This document shows, in pieces, positions 1 through 12,400 of a DNA stretch of 64,000 bases. This stretch comes from Salvator merianae (lineage: Eukaryota > Chordata > Lepidosauria > Squamata > Teiidae). The notes below the pieces were generated by a model that was not told the DNA's origin, searched no databases, and saw only the letters and a program-made list of their open reading frames with translations. A program made the position numbers and the translations under genes. Each line of letters starts with the position of its first letter. Positions within the stretch are counted from its first letter, which is position 1. The stretch is from the NCBI GenBank assembly GCA_003586115.2, contig QVOM02000112.1, positions 51,210,212-51,274,211 on the forward strand. Reading direction: 5' to 3'.

Positions 1-397
1 TGAAAACACCACGACATATTTTATAATTGGTCTCTAAATCATCTCAATAAAGAACATCTCTATCAGCAGTCATTTCGCCTAACAGCATTAGACGAAGAGT
101 TAACTGCAAAAACCCATCTCACTTGTTTAGCTTGGCTCATATTGAGAAACTATTTGCCTTGGTAGCCATTGAACGAAGCAATTGTAAAAATTAAGAAACA
201 TTTTGTAAGAATGTTTTTATTTCACTTATCTTTTCCCATTACTCTTTCATTCTATATTATTATCTACCTCTTAATATGCCATAATATTAAACCATAAGCC
301 AAATTAACTGTTTTGTCAGAAACATAATTTTTTTCTTCATCACTGAACTACCTATTTGATGAAATGCAGCCATTTTGATCTTTTGTCTGAATCTTAC
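1..397. other. PKNOX1 intron sequence (partial)
   Basis: AT-rich intron downstream of PKNOX1 exon 6. No repeat family or exon is recognisable. Confidence 0.7.
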
Positions 398-497
398 CTG
401 CAACAGTTGCCATAGTTACGTTTCCCTGCTGCAGTGCTGATGCAGGTACCATAATCCCCTGGGGACTTAATGTACCTGTGATGGCACTTTGAATTGG
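398..497 (-). CDS. PKNOX1: PKNOX1 exon 6, Ser/Gln-rich linker (residues 175-207)
   Basis: A 100-nt exon, acceptor CTATTTCCAG|CCA, donor GCAG|GTAAGAT. It encodes PIQSAITGTLSPQGIMVPAS, then ALQQGNVTMATVA and the first base of a Gly codon. It is the leftmost PKNOX1 exon in the window; the next exons, including the homeodomain, lie outside it. Confidence 0.95.
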
Positions 498-3400
498 CTG
501 GAAATAGTAACAACAAAAATCACAAGGTCTTATAATGAAGGACATTCCTGTCACTTCATTGCAGTGTTTGGACACAAATAATAAAATATAGTAACAACTT
601 ACAATGCACAAAACATATAACCAATAGAATAACTTGTCAAGGTAGAGTATGACAACAATTTAAAATACTTTATTTATGAAGGTAAACTGCATGATGATGA
701 TGGAACACACTGATCTTATTGGTTAGGAATGATGACAAAAGCAGTTATGAAATGCAGGGCAATAAATAAACAACCCAGATGTTTTAGTTAGATAATATGC
801 TAAGCTTAATATATTTTAATTCCCCAGTGCTGACTTTCTTCCTTATATTGAAATATTAAAATGCAGAAACATGAATTTAGAACTTTAATTAATGTAAGTA
901 AAAATGTTTGTAGCACAGTATTTGGTTAGTCTCATGTTACTAGAACTGTAATCATGATATCAACCTGACAGACTCCTTGATTTGAATCAGTGAGCAAATA
1001 TTCAGAAACTGCTAATTAGAATGCTTAACAAATTCTAAGAATAATTTAAGAATATCTCTATTTTAAAACTGTACATGTAAGTACTAATTCTACATCTACA
1101 TGGAAGTGTCACTGAATTCAAAGGGATTTAACTCAAAGCAAATCTACATTAGAATGTGTTGTCAAGTAAATCATAAATATAGCACAAATATGTTTGTTCA
1201 GAAGATTCATAAAACTAATGCATACATTTCCATGACATAATTTGTTCAAGTTTTCCTGGAAAATATTCATGTATAAGGTATTGAAAATTTAGGATCTGGG
1301 TTATCACACAGTTTTTGCATACTTCAGACCTGATAAATTTCACTGAACTATGAAGACATAATCAAAATAATAGAATAAGTGTTGATGACAAAGTGATTTA
1401 CAATTTGTATAACGAAATGCAGCTGCGTGATGGATACAATTAAATACAATAACCAACTCCTTTATCATATTTCTAAAACCAAACATCAATATCTTAACAC
1501 TAATAATGGTCAATTTAATTTATGTAATGGAACTGATGGGAAAATGTTGTCTGACTAGCTTCTAGAAGGACTCTTCCCCTACGGATAATGCATTTAGCCA
1601 TAGTTTAAAAAGTCTGAAAGACTTATGCTCTAGAATTATAGTAGTAATGATATCATTTTACTTATGTTCAAGAGAATTAACAAGAAATAAAATGATCAAC
1701 TTCTATGCCTCCAGTTACTGTTACTACTAATTCCATCTCTTTTGTATAAAGCACTTCTGTATAGCAGTTGTTATTTAAAGCAATGGATTTTACCAGAAAT
1801 TGAACAGAATAGTTGCTATTATGGAAATATTTTGCAAATATTATAGATGTTTTATATAAAAGACCCTTTACTGGGAAGAGTAAATACTTTCCACGTGGTC
1901 CCAACCAGATTTAATTGGCACTATAGCTAATGATATTAGATAGCCTTAACTCCCTTTCCCAAGGCAGCCAGAAGAAAGAGCAATACGTGACTAAAGGACC
2001 AGATGCATAGCCTTTTGCTTTACATTAGAAATCTCTCAAATGGATGTTTACATAGTCAAGACTAATGGTTATGGAAAGTATAGACCCTGATACTTTCTGA
2101 TACTGTAACTATGGAATAACAACCCCAAACCCCTATTTCTGTAAACCCTTCACTCTGATGGGGCCACTATCTACAATGAGATGTATAAAGCAAACCCCCA
2201 AATTAGTCTAAAGAGGTGCATTGATAATTGCATCAGTTTTGCTCTACTGCTCACATTTTCTGGTGACTCTTTCCATGAAGACAGCTGCTCCAGCAAATCC
2301 AAGCTATCCTTATCATGTTTAAAGTTGCTGGACTGCAGACAAAGAGTTGATAGATTATGGTCACTCTTTAAAAATTACATTTTCATGTCCCTGACTGCTA
2401 AGAAACTGCACAAGGGACCCCAGTAAAGTACCAATATCACAATATTTTAAAAGTTGCTAATTCGTTAGTCACACATCATACAACTGTAAATTGCTTTGTG
2501 AATTTGTATTTTTAAAAAACGCTACTGAGGTTTTCTTTTCTTTTCTTTTCTTCTTCTTTTTCTTCTTCAGAGCCTCTTACCTATCCTAATCTTTTGGATA
2601 ACGAACATTACAAAACAAGCACAAGAAAAATACATTCCAGTTTTATAAAAGGTACCTGGGGCTGTACAGGTGAGTAAGGGCTTCCAGACTCTCCACTCAG
2701 CAGAGTTTCACTGTTCATTTTAGTTTTTAGACAGGCAATATAGCGACTACAGAAATCTTTACAAAGCTCATTCACTTTTTCTAGCTCGAGCAGATGGATT
2801 CGTAGAACTTGAATTGCCTTTACCATCTGAAGTAGAAAAACATAAAGGACCATAGAATAAGGTTGCAAAACCAAAAGTAACAAGCATTTGACAATATAAT
2901 TTATAGAGTGCTAATTATAAATGTTTGGTTTATAGTATCTCTTGTTTTTATCACCTCTGTTTTAACATTTTATTTCCTTGCAGTAGATCAAAATGCAGTT
3001 CAAGAAAATCAGAGGAAGGCTACCAATTGGAGCCTCCTTTCTCTCTGCTGCCCTCATCATTCTGACCCGTGGGCTGCCACTGAGTCACTCTGTACAAAAA
3101 TTCTCAGGTCACAAGTAGAGTAAGTTTTCTCTTTGTGCAGTCATCTTCAAATTTGGCAAGGGGTAGGTTTCCAGAAAACATTGTAGATATCAAAAGTCAT
3201 GAATTCCAAAGAGACACCTTGCTGATTTTAACCCCTTTAGTATCTGTTACCAAAGATCAGCTGTTCAGTGTCATCAGACTTTCCACTTTTTTTCTATCAC
3301 AAATAAAGGGGAAAGATCATAAATTCTCACTTGCGAATATGTGAAATCTGCAATTTTTAAACCACGTACAACAAATAATGGTTGTACAGCCTTACACAGA

Positions 3401-6400
3401 ACTGATCTAAACTATGTTATTTGGCCTACCACCGTGCCCGATTTCCATTTCTCTTCTTGTAAAAGTTCAAGTTTTCATCAATAAAAACACTGAGATTTTT
3501 TGTTTTCAAACGTTCTAACCACAATAAGAAATTCTGCTGATTAGTTATAAGAATGTATGTGTACTACTTAACATGTATTCTATTTAGATGCATAATAGAT
3601 ATCTTTCTGCATTACACATTTTATTTATTTGTTTAAAGTATTTATATACCACTCCACATCAAAATATAACCTCTAGGTGGTCCTAGTTATGCAAAAAGTA
3701 GTGCATTCACTCTGCAAATGACTGAGTGTATGATGCAACCATTAAGCGTCAATGAAGCTGCTGCAAACAAACACAGAAATTTCCACCAAACTAGTCTCTC
3801 GAATTATTTCATCTATTGCATTATAGATGGTATCTCAGTATTAGAATCCAATCCAACAACAGGCTTTTAAAAAGTAGGAAGAATGGGGAAGGAGCATTAG
3901 TAAACAACAGTAAAAGAAGCAAAAAGAAGGTACTTGGCCTGGAACTAGAAGGACAAGTTACTTCCACAACTAGGTGCCACCACAGGGCAGAACAACCTCT
4001 GGCAAAGAAAGCAAGATGGGACCATCATATCATGCAGACTAGAGATAAACCAGTGGTTTGCCCCATTCCCCAGTTCCGTGGATTAGCCAGGCTCCCAGCA
4101 GAAGTGAAACTAATGGAAGGATGTGAAAAACAAAGTGCTAGCAAGCATTTTTTGACTATGTTAAATATGATGATCATGGTAGTCATTAGCCAAACCAGTT
4201 TGGGTCCCTAAACCAATCTAGGTTACTGTGATCCTTTCTTTTAGCACCATCTAGTGCTCTCAAAAAGCTCTTGGCAACCCCCCAGCATTAGTTTCGCTTT
4301 TGCTGGGCTTCCATTGCCAAAGGATCCCAGCTGATCTGCAGAATTCTGGGAGGGGGCTGAAGCCCCTACATACCCTATCACAGACTGGGGCCAAAACATT
4401 ATTAGAGTGCAATAATGAAAAAGCACCAAGTTCAGCAGCCACCCAAATCCTCCAGAAAGAGCTCTTCACTTTCCAATATAAAGCTGAGGGCTTGCTCAAT
4501 GGAAGTTATAAAACCTACTCCAAATGAGTGAACTCTCTGAACATGATTTGTCTTATCTCGAGATCATGAGACACAGAAAATAAATCAATACACAAAATAA
4601 CGTAATTTTAGCCTCTGCAATATGCTCGGTGGATGTTTAATATGCCTTCACTGATGATACCTGATATTCTAATAAGTTTAAATTAAATAGTTTCTTTTCT
4701 ATTACTCAACTGGAATTTAGCATATTATTAGTGTGAGATATTGCTGGACAGATTAAAACTGTATCTTAATGATTTCTATATTCTTTAATATATTTATTTT
4801 ATTAAAAGCTTAACAAAATATAAAACATCAAAACAACAACAGTACAATCTTTTAACTAACAGTCTCCATTCCAGCTGGGCAGAAAAGTGTGGGTAAGGGT
4901 TGGAAGGTATAGTACAGTTACCATAAGTGGATTGGCGGGGGGGGGGGGTGGGGGTGGGGTAAGTTTTGAGACTCTACCTCTAGTGTTCAGTTGTAATATT
5001 AATTTTAAAAAATCAGTACCTGATCTGGTTCTTTGCATTAAATGCCTTATCTCTTGGGAGGAAATAAAGTTTGCCAAAGCTTCACAGCTGAGCCAGTGTT
5101 ATGACTGAGTCTCTAATATGTTTCTTACTTCAGGTGAGGTGTATGAGATGGAACTTCCTCTAAACAAATCCTGTAAGGTATGCTCTTTTGTAAATTTTTG
5201 GAGCAGTTGTTTAGGGAACATGTTATGGATTACTGGCATGGACAACAGGACATACATGAAAAAGGCAGTGGTAACAATTTGTCTCTCAACTTCTTCCAGC
5301 TATTCATTGTGGTGGAAAGAGAAGGGTTTTAGAAGGGTTTTATTTCATTTGGGGAAGGGTGAGAAGATAGGGCTGTCCAACAGTTTTGGGATTTCGATAG
5401 GTTCTCACTTTCTCCAGATTTTATGTGAGTCCCACTGCATTGTAAGAACATTATTTATCTGGAATGCCTCAAAACATCTGGACAAGTTTGGCAGGCTCCA
5501 TCCTGCATCTTTTGATGAGCGTAATAAGGCAGAGGTTGGCAGTCTTGGGCATTTTTTTTTTTAAAAAAAAATAAAATGAATTAATATTCTCTCTCAATGT
5601 TTCATAGAGTTTTGTGGAGAGGGGTTACTGAAATGGTTCAAAAATAAAATAAAAACTTGGAAATGATTTTTATCCTAACTGTGGCTATTCTTCCTAATAA
5701 ATTTAGTTGCTTCTTGCTCCAATTTTTTAGATCTAATTTTATTTCCCCCCAAGGGGTTTATAATTCTCTTTCAGGGTTTCCCTTATAGAATGCAGAATAA
5801 TTACATTCAGGTATTCTATCTTCAAGGGTGGGGGCTATTTTGAGTCTTACATGTCTACCGATTGCCAGTTCTTTTGGTGGAATGTTCTTAAACATTACTG
5901 TGCATTTTGAAAAATTTACCAGAAGTACTGATACCTCTCCAAATTTTCTTAGCTTCTCATTCATTGAGTTGATAGCTTGGGATGGATTTGAAGGGAAAGG
6001 TAAGATGTCATCAACATAAAGGTTCAATTTTGCAGATTGGTCATTATCTCAGAAAGCTCTAGATTGAGTTATGGGAGGGAGGAGCTGGTTACAAAGTAGG
6101 ATGATATATGCTTATATTAGTAAGAGAGAAAATAGGAGTTTGTTAAAATGAGACCAATCGATTGTGAAGAAATAATTAAAAGAAAACTGACAGGTGAAAA
6201 GAGCATAGTAGGAAAAATTTATAAACTGTTGCTTAGAGTATAGATAACAGTGGAGAACACAATATTAACTACATAGGCATTGTATTAAATGATATATAAA
6301 AGGGATTTGTGATTATAAATGTACTAGGATAAAGGAACTGAAGATGTTTTTATACAAATGGTATAAGACTCCATACTTCTCACATTACAGGGGTAGAGTT

Positions 6401-9400
6401 GAGTGCCGGATATGATTCTGGTTCCTGAGTTTCTCGGTTAATTTCCTGTTGGCAAGCAAGGGGGGATTGTGTCTCCTGTTCTGAGTTTGAGTATCTAATA
6501 AAACTGCTGCTGTTGTAAGGTGGTGGTCTGAGAGGGATTTTCAGAAGGAAGGCCAGAGGTTTAGAGATTAGGATGAAATCTATAAAGGTGTATGTCCTGG
6601 GTCTGTGGGAGCAGAATGTATAATCTCTCTGTGCTGAGTTGAGTACTCTAAAAGCGTCAAGTAAATTAAATTTAACAAAACTAGGTTTGGCTAGATTTTT
6701 TTTAGATATTGTGAGTGAGAGGAGTCTTGACTTTTATCTAGTTGTAGTTCTGAAATTAGGTTGAGGTCCCCCGCCACTATGTAGGGGTCCTGGCTAAATT
6801 TGTATAGACTCTGTGTTACATTAAATAAGAACTCTTTTTGCTAAGAGTTTAGTGTATAAATAGTGCCTCCATTTAGGGTCTGTGTACTAAATTGCACCCT
6901 TACTTGCTATAAGATTCACCCACAACCTTATTTGTTGCTCAAAGCCACTGATTGTAGAATATCTGTCAATCCAATACTGGAACATACACCTCAAAAATCA
7001 AAAGTTTAACCTATTTACAAATACTCTGTTTGCCAGTTGTGCATGGAGCACCGCTGAGTAAACTTGGGCAGATTGCTCACACAACCAAAATAATCAGAGA
7101 GCATTACAATAAGTTTGATAACATATAACAAACATATCCATCCCCCCTCCCCCCGCCTAACTATAGGTAAACTTATTATTAAGAGTAACAGTTTTCTTTC
7201 TGGCCCTTTCTTATATAATTACTAGTGGTAGCTGATCTTGCTCTTGAGCAATGATCGTTGGCATTTCCATCTGATTGCCTGGTGCACAACTGAAAGTTCA
7301 ACATGATTCCTGTAGTGAGTTTTATCATTTGGGGGAATTTTCATGCCTTGGTTTTGAAAGCATGTAGTGGTTCATGTTGCTTTTGCCAGCTTTAGCAGGA
7401 GTTTCTCTAACTCCTTGGACTGGGGCTCTGGTACTGAGCCTTGTGAAGCCAAAGGTGAGGACTCTTGCCTTTCTGTAGTGGCTGTCTCTTGTAGTTCTAG
7501 TTTTTGATATCATTCTACTGCTTCTTCCTTTCCTGTTGGATAATATCTGCAGCCGTTAATCATGAATTGAACTGTAGCTGGAAACAGCCAGTGGAAACGT
7601 ATATTTAATTTATAAAGGGCTTTTCTAAGTGGTTACACTTCTCTATGCATTGTCAGAGTCTTGGGTTCTAAATCTTGAAATACCAATATCTTATTGACCC
7701 CTATGGATAGATTAGGCTGGTTTCTTATGTGGAAGAATAGAAGTTCTTTTTTATAGTAGTTCTGGAAAGCCACTATAATGTCCCTTGGAGTTGAGGGTTC
7801 AGGGGTGCATATAATTCCTAACCAATGGGCCCTCTGTAGATCTACTCCTTTCAAAGTCAGGTCAGGCGTTGCTTCGGACCACCACTTGAAGAGAAAATTG
7901 TAATTTCCCTCTTCCTTTCATTCCAATATTCCACCGGCACATTCTGTTACTACAATTCTAGAGTTGATTTTTAAGCACTTTTATCTCATATGGCGTCAGC
8001 ATTAGTGGTTTGCCAAGTCTAGGGCACCTGAGGCTATTTGTTGGGTCAGTTATTGTTGTAGATAGTGTTGTTATTTTTGCCTGCAGCATTTCATTTATCC
8101 TCTCAGGAATTAATTGCCTCCTTCCATTCTGTTCTTAAGTGCTCCATTTGCTTTTCAAAATTAATTTGAAAAAGCCTGTCTGGGATGGGGCTTCATTCTC
8201 TCCTGGGGCTTCATTCTCTCCTGGGGCTTTTTGTTGGGACATTACTGATACCATTGCCGTTTTCTCATTGCCTATGCTTCTAGCTGCAGTTTTGGGCTGG
8301 GACCTCCTATTCCTCCTAATCTCAGTGGTTTTCCTCCCAGTTTCAGCCTTTTTGGGGTTGTACTGCAGCACCAGTCCAGAGGCTTCCCAGGTGAGTATTT
8401 TTTGTTTTAGGGCTGTTTTGTCTCAGTCAGGGGCTTTTTGATTGCTGGGAATGCAGACATTGCCGTGCATGCACGCTTCTATAATTTTTATGTTCTTAAT
8501 AGCTCATATAGATAGACACAATGATGCTTAGCACAGGCAGAATTAATTACTCTCTGTGTTGAAGGTTTCCTGAGATGATCCAGTAGCATTTGAGGGAAGG
8601 GATTGCAGTTTTCTTTGTTTCCCCAAGCAAAGCATAAAGAATAAATTGCTTGTGGAGAGCTAGACCCTAAATTATAGACTCAGGAAAGAGGAGAAGAGCT
8701 CTAGAGTATAATATTAAATGGAAACATCCCCAGTCTGCAGTCAGAAAATGTAGTTTACTAGAAACTTGTAGATTTGGCAGAGGATGTGTCAAAACTGTTG
8801 TTTTTCAGTCAAATCATGTAAAAAAAAATCAGCTGACTTAAGAATGTATGCTATGTAGTGCAATAGCTTCTAGGAAAACTACTGACAGACCAAGTGCCAG
8901 CTATTACGGAAGAATGAAATAAGTATCTGCAGGAATTTTGGGATGATGACCATGTAGCATCCATATATGACAGACCATTTGGGTGGATCTGCACTTTTCA
9001 AAGACTGTGTAAGAAAGCTGACTGAGTAGTATTATTATGAAATATTATGAGTAGATTATGAAATAATCTTTTGGTACTTTCCAAATAGAACTTTGAAAGT
9101 AAATAATAAAGAATAAGCCTAACTGACATGCTAGCTGAAACTGAGTGGCTTATTTTATTATAAATGCTGATTTTTAAGCAACAAGAGTACATTTTACTAA
9201 AAGATATGTCATATATTTTCTAGAGAAGTGCATGAACTGACCCGAGGTAGCTTGAATTGAAACAAACTGAACTTCCCTATAATTTCAACCGGCTTGAGCA
9301 GCTCACCAAACCCTAATTCTCATTTTGTTCAAACTAGTTCAGTCATAGGAAACAATGGAGACTTTTCCTATGGTACAACCTAAGGGCCCCCAAGATGGAG

Positions 9401-12400
9401 TGAATAGTTGGAGAAGAACCCTCCAACTTACTCCCCAGGTTGCAAGGCAATGGGTCAATTAGTTCATTTTGTTTTGTTTTCTAAACATTAAAACTTCAAA
9501 AATGCATTTTAAACTACTCAATTTTCCTACTGCCTCAGCTGTTCTCACCACCACTCATGCCACTTAAAGAAGGGGGAACTCAAGAGGGGGGGTTCCTCTA
9601 CTGTAGAAACACTAAAAGAAAAGGGGTTGAAAAATCAACCAAGGCTGCCCTAAGTGGGGTGAATGTGTTAAAGGATGCCTCCAGCCCATCACCCAACGGA
9701 ATTAGTTGCATGGTTGATGTTTAAGTTTTTTTTCTTTTTCAAGTGTTCCATTTGCAATACTTGAAGATTTAAGAAACAATCTTCAAAACATCCTTAAAAA
9801 TCAACAAGCAAACAAATCAATTGCAACTTCCAGCTCCAGAACAGGTACGCCTGCACCTTAACCCCTCCCAGAAACAAAGACAGAATGTCACAGCAGGCTG
9901 TATGAGCAACAGCTGTCTCACTATGATAGGAAACAAAGTCCTAAACCCAGCAGAACTTAACAAAAATAACTAAAAAGCATTACACAAAAGAAAAAAAGCA
10001 GACAAGGAAACAAAAACATAATCTTCTCTGCTCTAATACTCTCAGACACCCAAGGAACAAAACAGTATCATTGGACAGTCATACAAGCCAAAGCATGGCC
10101 AGAAGGCAGAATTAAGAACATAAGACCATAAAAGGAGCCTTGCTGGATCAGGCTACGGCCCATCTAGTCCAGCATTCTGTTTCACACAGTGGCCCACCAG
10201 TTGCTTCTGGGCATTCTCAAGCAGAATAAAAGACAAAACCTTCACCAGCTCTTGATTCCCCACAAATGGTTGTACAGACATCCTGCCTGTCTTTCCAACC
10301 TGGAGCCAGTACCTAGGCATCCATTCTAGTAGCCATTGATACACCTGACCTCCATGAATCTGTCTAATCCTTTCTTAAAGGATGATTTTATATACCTCAG
10401 TCAGGTCTCCTCTTAAATGCTGCTTTTCAAGATTGAAGAGGCCAAGATGATGCAGCCTGATTTCCTAAGGAAGGTGCTCCAGCCCCTTAAAAAAGAAAGG
10501 CTGACTTTCCACGCTGCAGAAAGAAAACTAAGGTACAAATGAAGCAGATAGAACCAAGGTACCATGCAACTCAGTCAAAAATAAATGAAGTCCATCTTAT
10601 CATAAAAAACACATAGTTTCCCTCACTGTGGAAACTAAAGAACAAAACCTAGCAGAACCAAAGTAGCACTGAAACAGAGAGCACACAAAACCAACAAAGA
10701 AGTAACCTAAGGACACTAACAAATACACAGTTGCCCCTAAGAGTAAAAAGGAGCTTTAAAAGACAGGCTAGTGCAGAGGCAACCAGAAAAAAAAGGGAAG
10801 CAGCAAGTTTCCAGTACTTGACTGCAGCAATAACTTTTCGAATTGCACACAGTAGGCATACATCTCCAGCCTAGCAAGAGCTCTCCTCTTTTTCCAGAGA
10901 CACAGTGAGAAAATGTATTCAAAAACAAACCAGCCAATTAAAAACCCAAAATAAAGAATCCAATGAACTGAGGCAACAGAAAAAAGCAATCAATGATTTA
11001 GTACAGTACACTCATACACAATTAGAGCTGCCTTGACTAGTCGGGGGCAATGTTTGGCTACATATAAGCCAAGCCTTTATTTTCAATACCACCTCAGTTC
11101 AAAAGTGATACTTTTCAAACAGAGCTGCTTACACGTGAGCCAGCTTGCCCATATGAGCCAGCGCGTCCAACACCAATAATTTTTCTTTAGAAAAGAGGGA
11201 CAAAAAGACTAGATTACAATATTTTTCATCTGAATTATCAGAGTTCCATTTTTCAATTGAAAGTAACAATAATTAAGAGAACAAAATCAAGAGAAGTAAG
11301 CTGTATCACTTAGTTTTCTAAAATATTTTTACTTACTAAATTATCAGTTTCTGGATCATCACAAAAGAAGGGCTTTCCTTCCTTTTCCTGTTTTCTAACA
11401 AAATTTTCAATATCTACATCAAAACTTGCAGATGTTGTGCCTTCCGATCCCTGCGTAGATTGCTCACATTTTTCAAATAACAGTGCTAATAGAGGAAACA
11501 GTGGGTGCCTAGGAATAAAGGGATAGGTAAGCCAGCAATAGCAGTCTTGAAACATCAACACACATTTCAGTTTGATGAAGAAAGAAATTTTATACAGTAA
11601 TAATATAAAAAGAAATAGAAAGGAATATTCTCTTCAATTTCAGTGACTTTATCTTCTATTCAACTATTTCAGTTACAACTAAACCAAGAAGTCATTTTTA
11701 CTGGCCTAATTCAAGTACTGACATCACTCCATAGCTTGAGACAAATGGAAAAGATTGGTAGCTTGAACTGTAACATTTCAGTTATGATTTTATTAATCTT
11801 TGTTTGGATAAATGCTAAGAAAAATAGGTAGTTCACAGCACTTAAAAGAAGATACTACAAAAGTTACTTTATTTTCTTAAGACTGTTATGATGCTGCTGT
11901 TTTAACGTGAGACATTTCACAAGTATTAAAAATTTAACATGAAGGCAACATAAAACCTCCCTGAAGATAAATGTCATACCTACTGGGGTGTGCAAATCTG
12001 GCTGCCAGATTTGCAAAAAGAGTACCTCAGCAGTGACAGGAGGCATGGGATTTATCCAGGCTAACTTGCCTTTACTGTGCTCCTAACTGCAAAGAGAAGC
12101 TATTCCAGGTGCTCACCTCCATTCCAGGGGTGGCAGGGGATGTGTGAAACACCAGTAGGTGCGACCAACCCTGTCGCACCAACTGACACACTGCCCTTCC
12201 TCTGCAGCCTTTGGTGGAATCCAGGTGAGTAGCATTAAGTGCTCTTTTCTACTCACAGGAGCATTGTAGCCTGCATAAATACTAGGCCTCCAATTCAGCA
12301 GGCTTGCTCTGAATTTGCATAGGAAAACAGATTATTAGTCACACCAGAGCAAATGGACAGACCACAAACGTAAGAACCCTGATAATTTATAAAATGCTGG

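Noticed and set aside
3816..4211. 131-codon plus-strand open frame in a PKNOX1 intron
   Set aside because: Basic, low-complexity start, no recognised motif and no convincing splice context; probably chance.
5118..5564. 148-codon plus-strand open frame
   Set aside because: It is the antisense of L1 ORF2 sequence; the minus strand reads in L1-like fragments here.
8139..8441. 100-codon plus-strand open frame
   Set aside because: Antisense of the L1 ORF1-like region.
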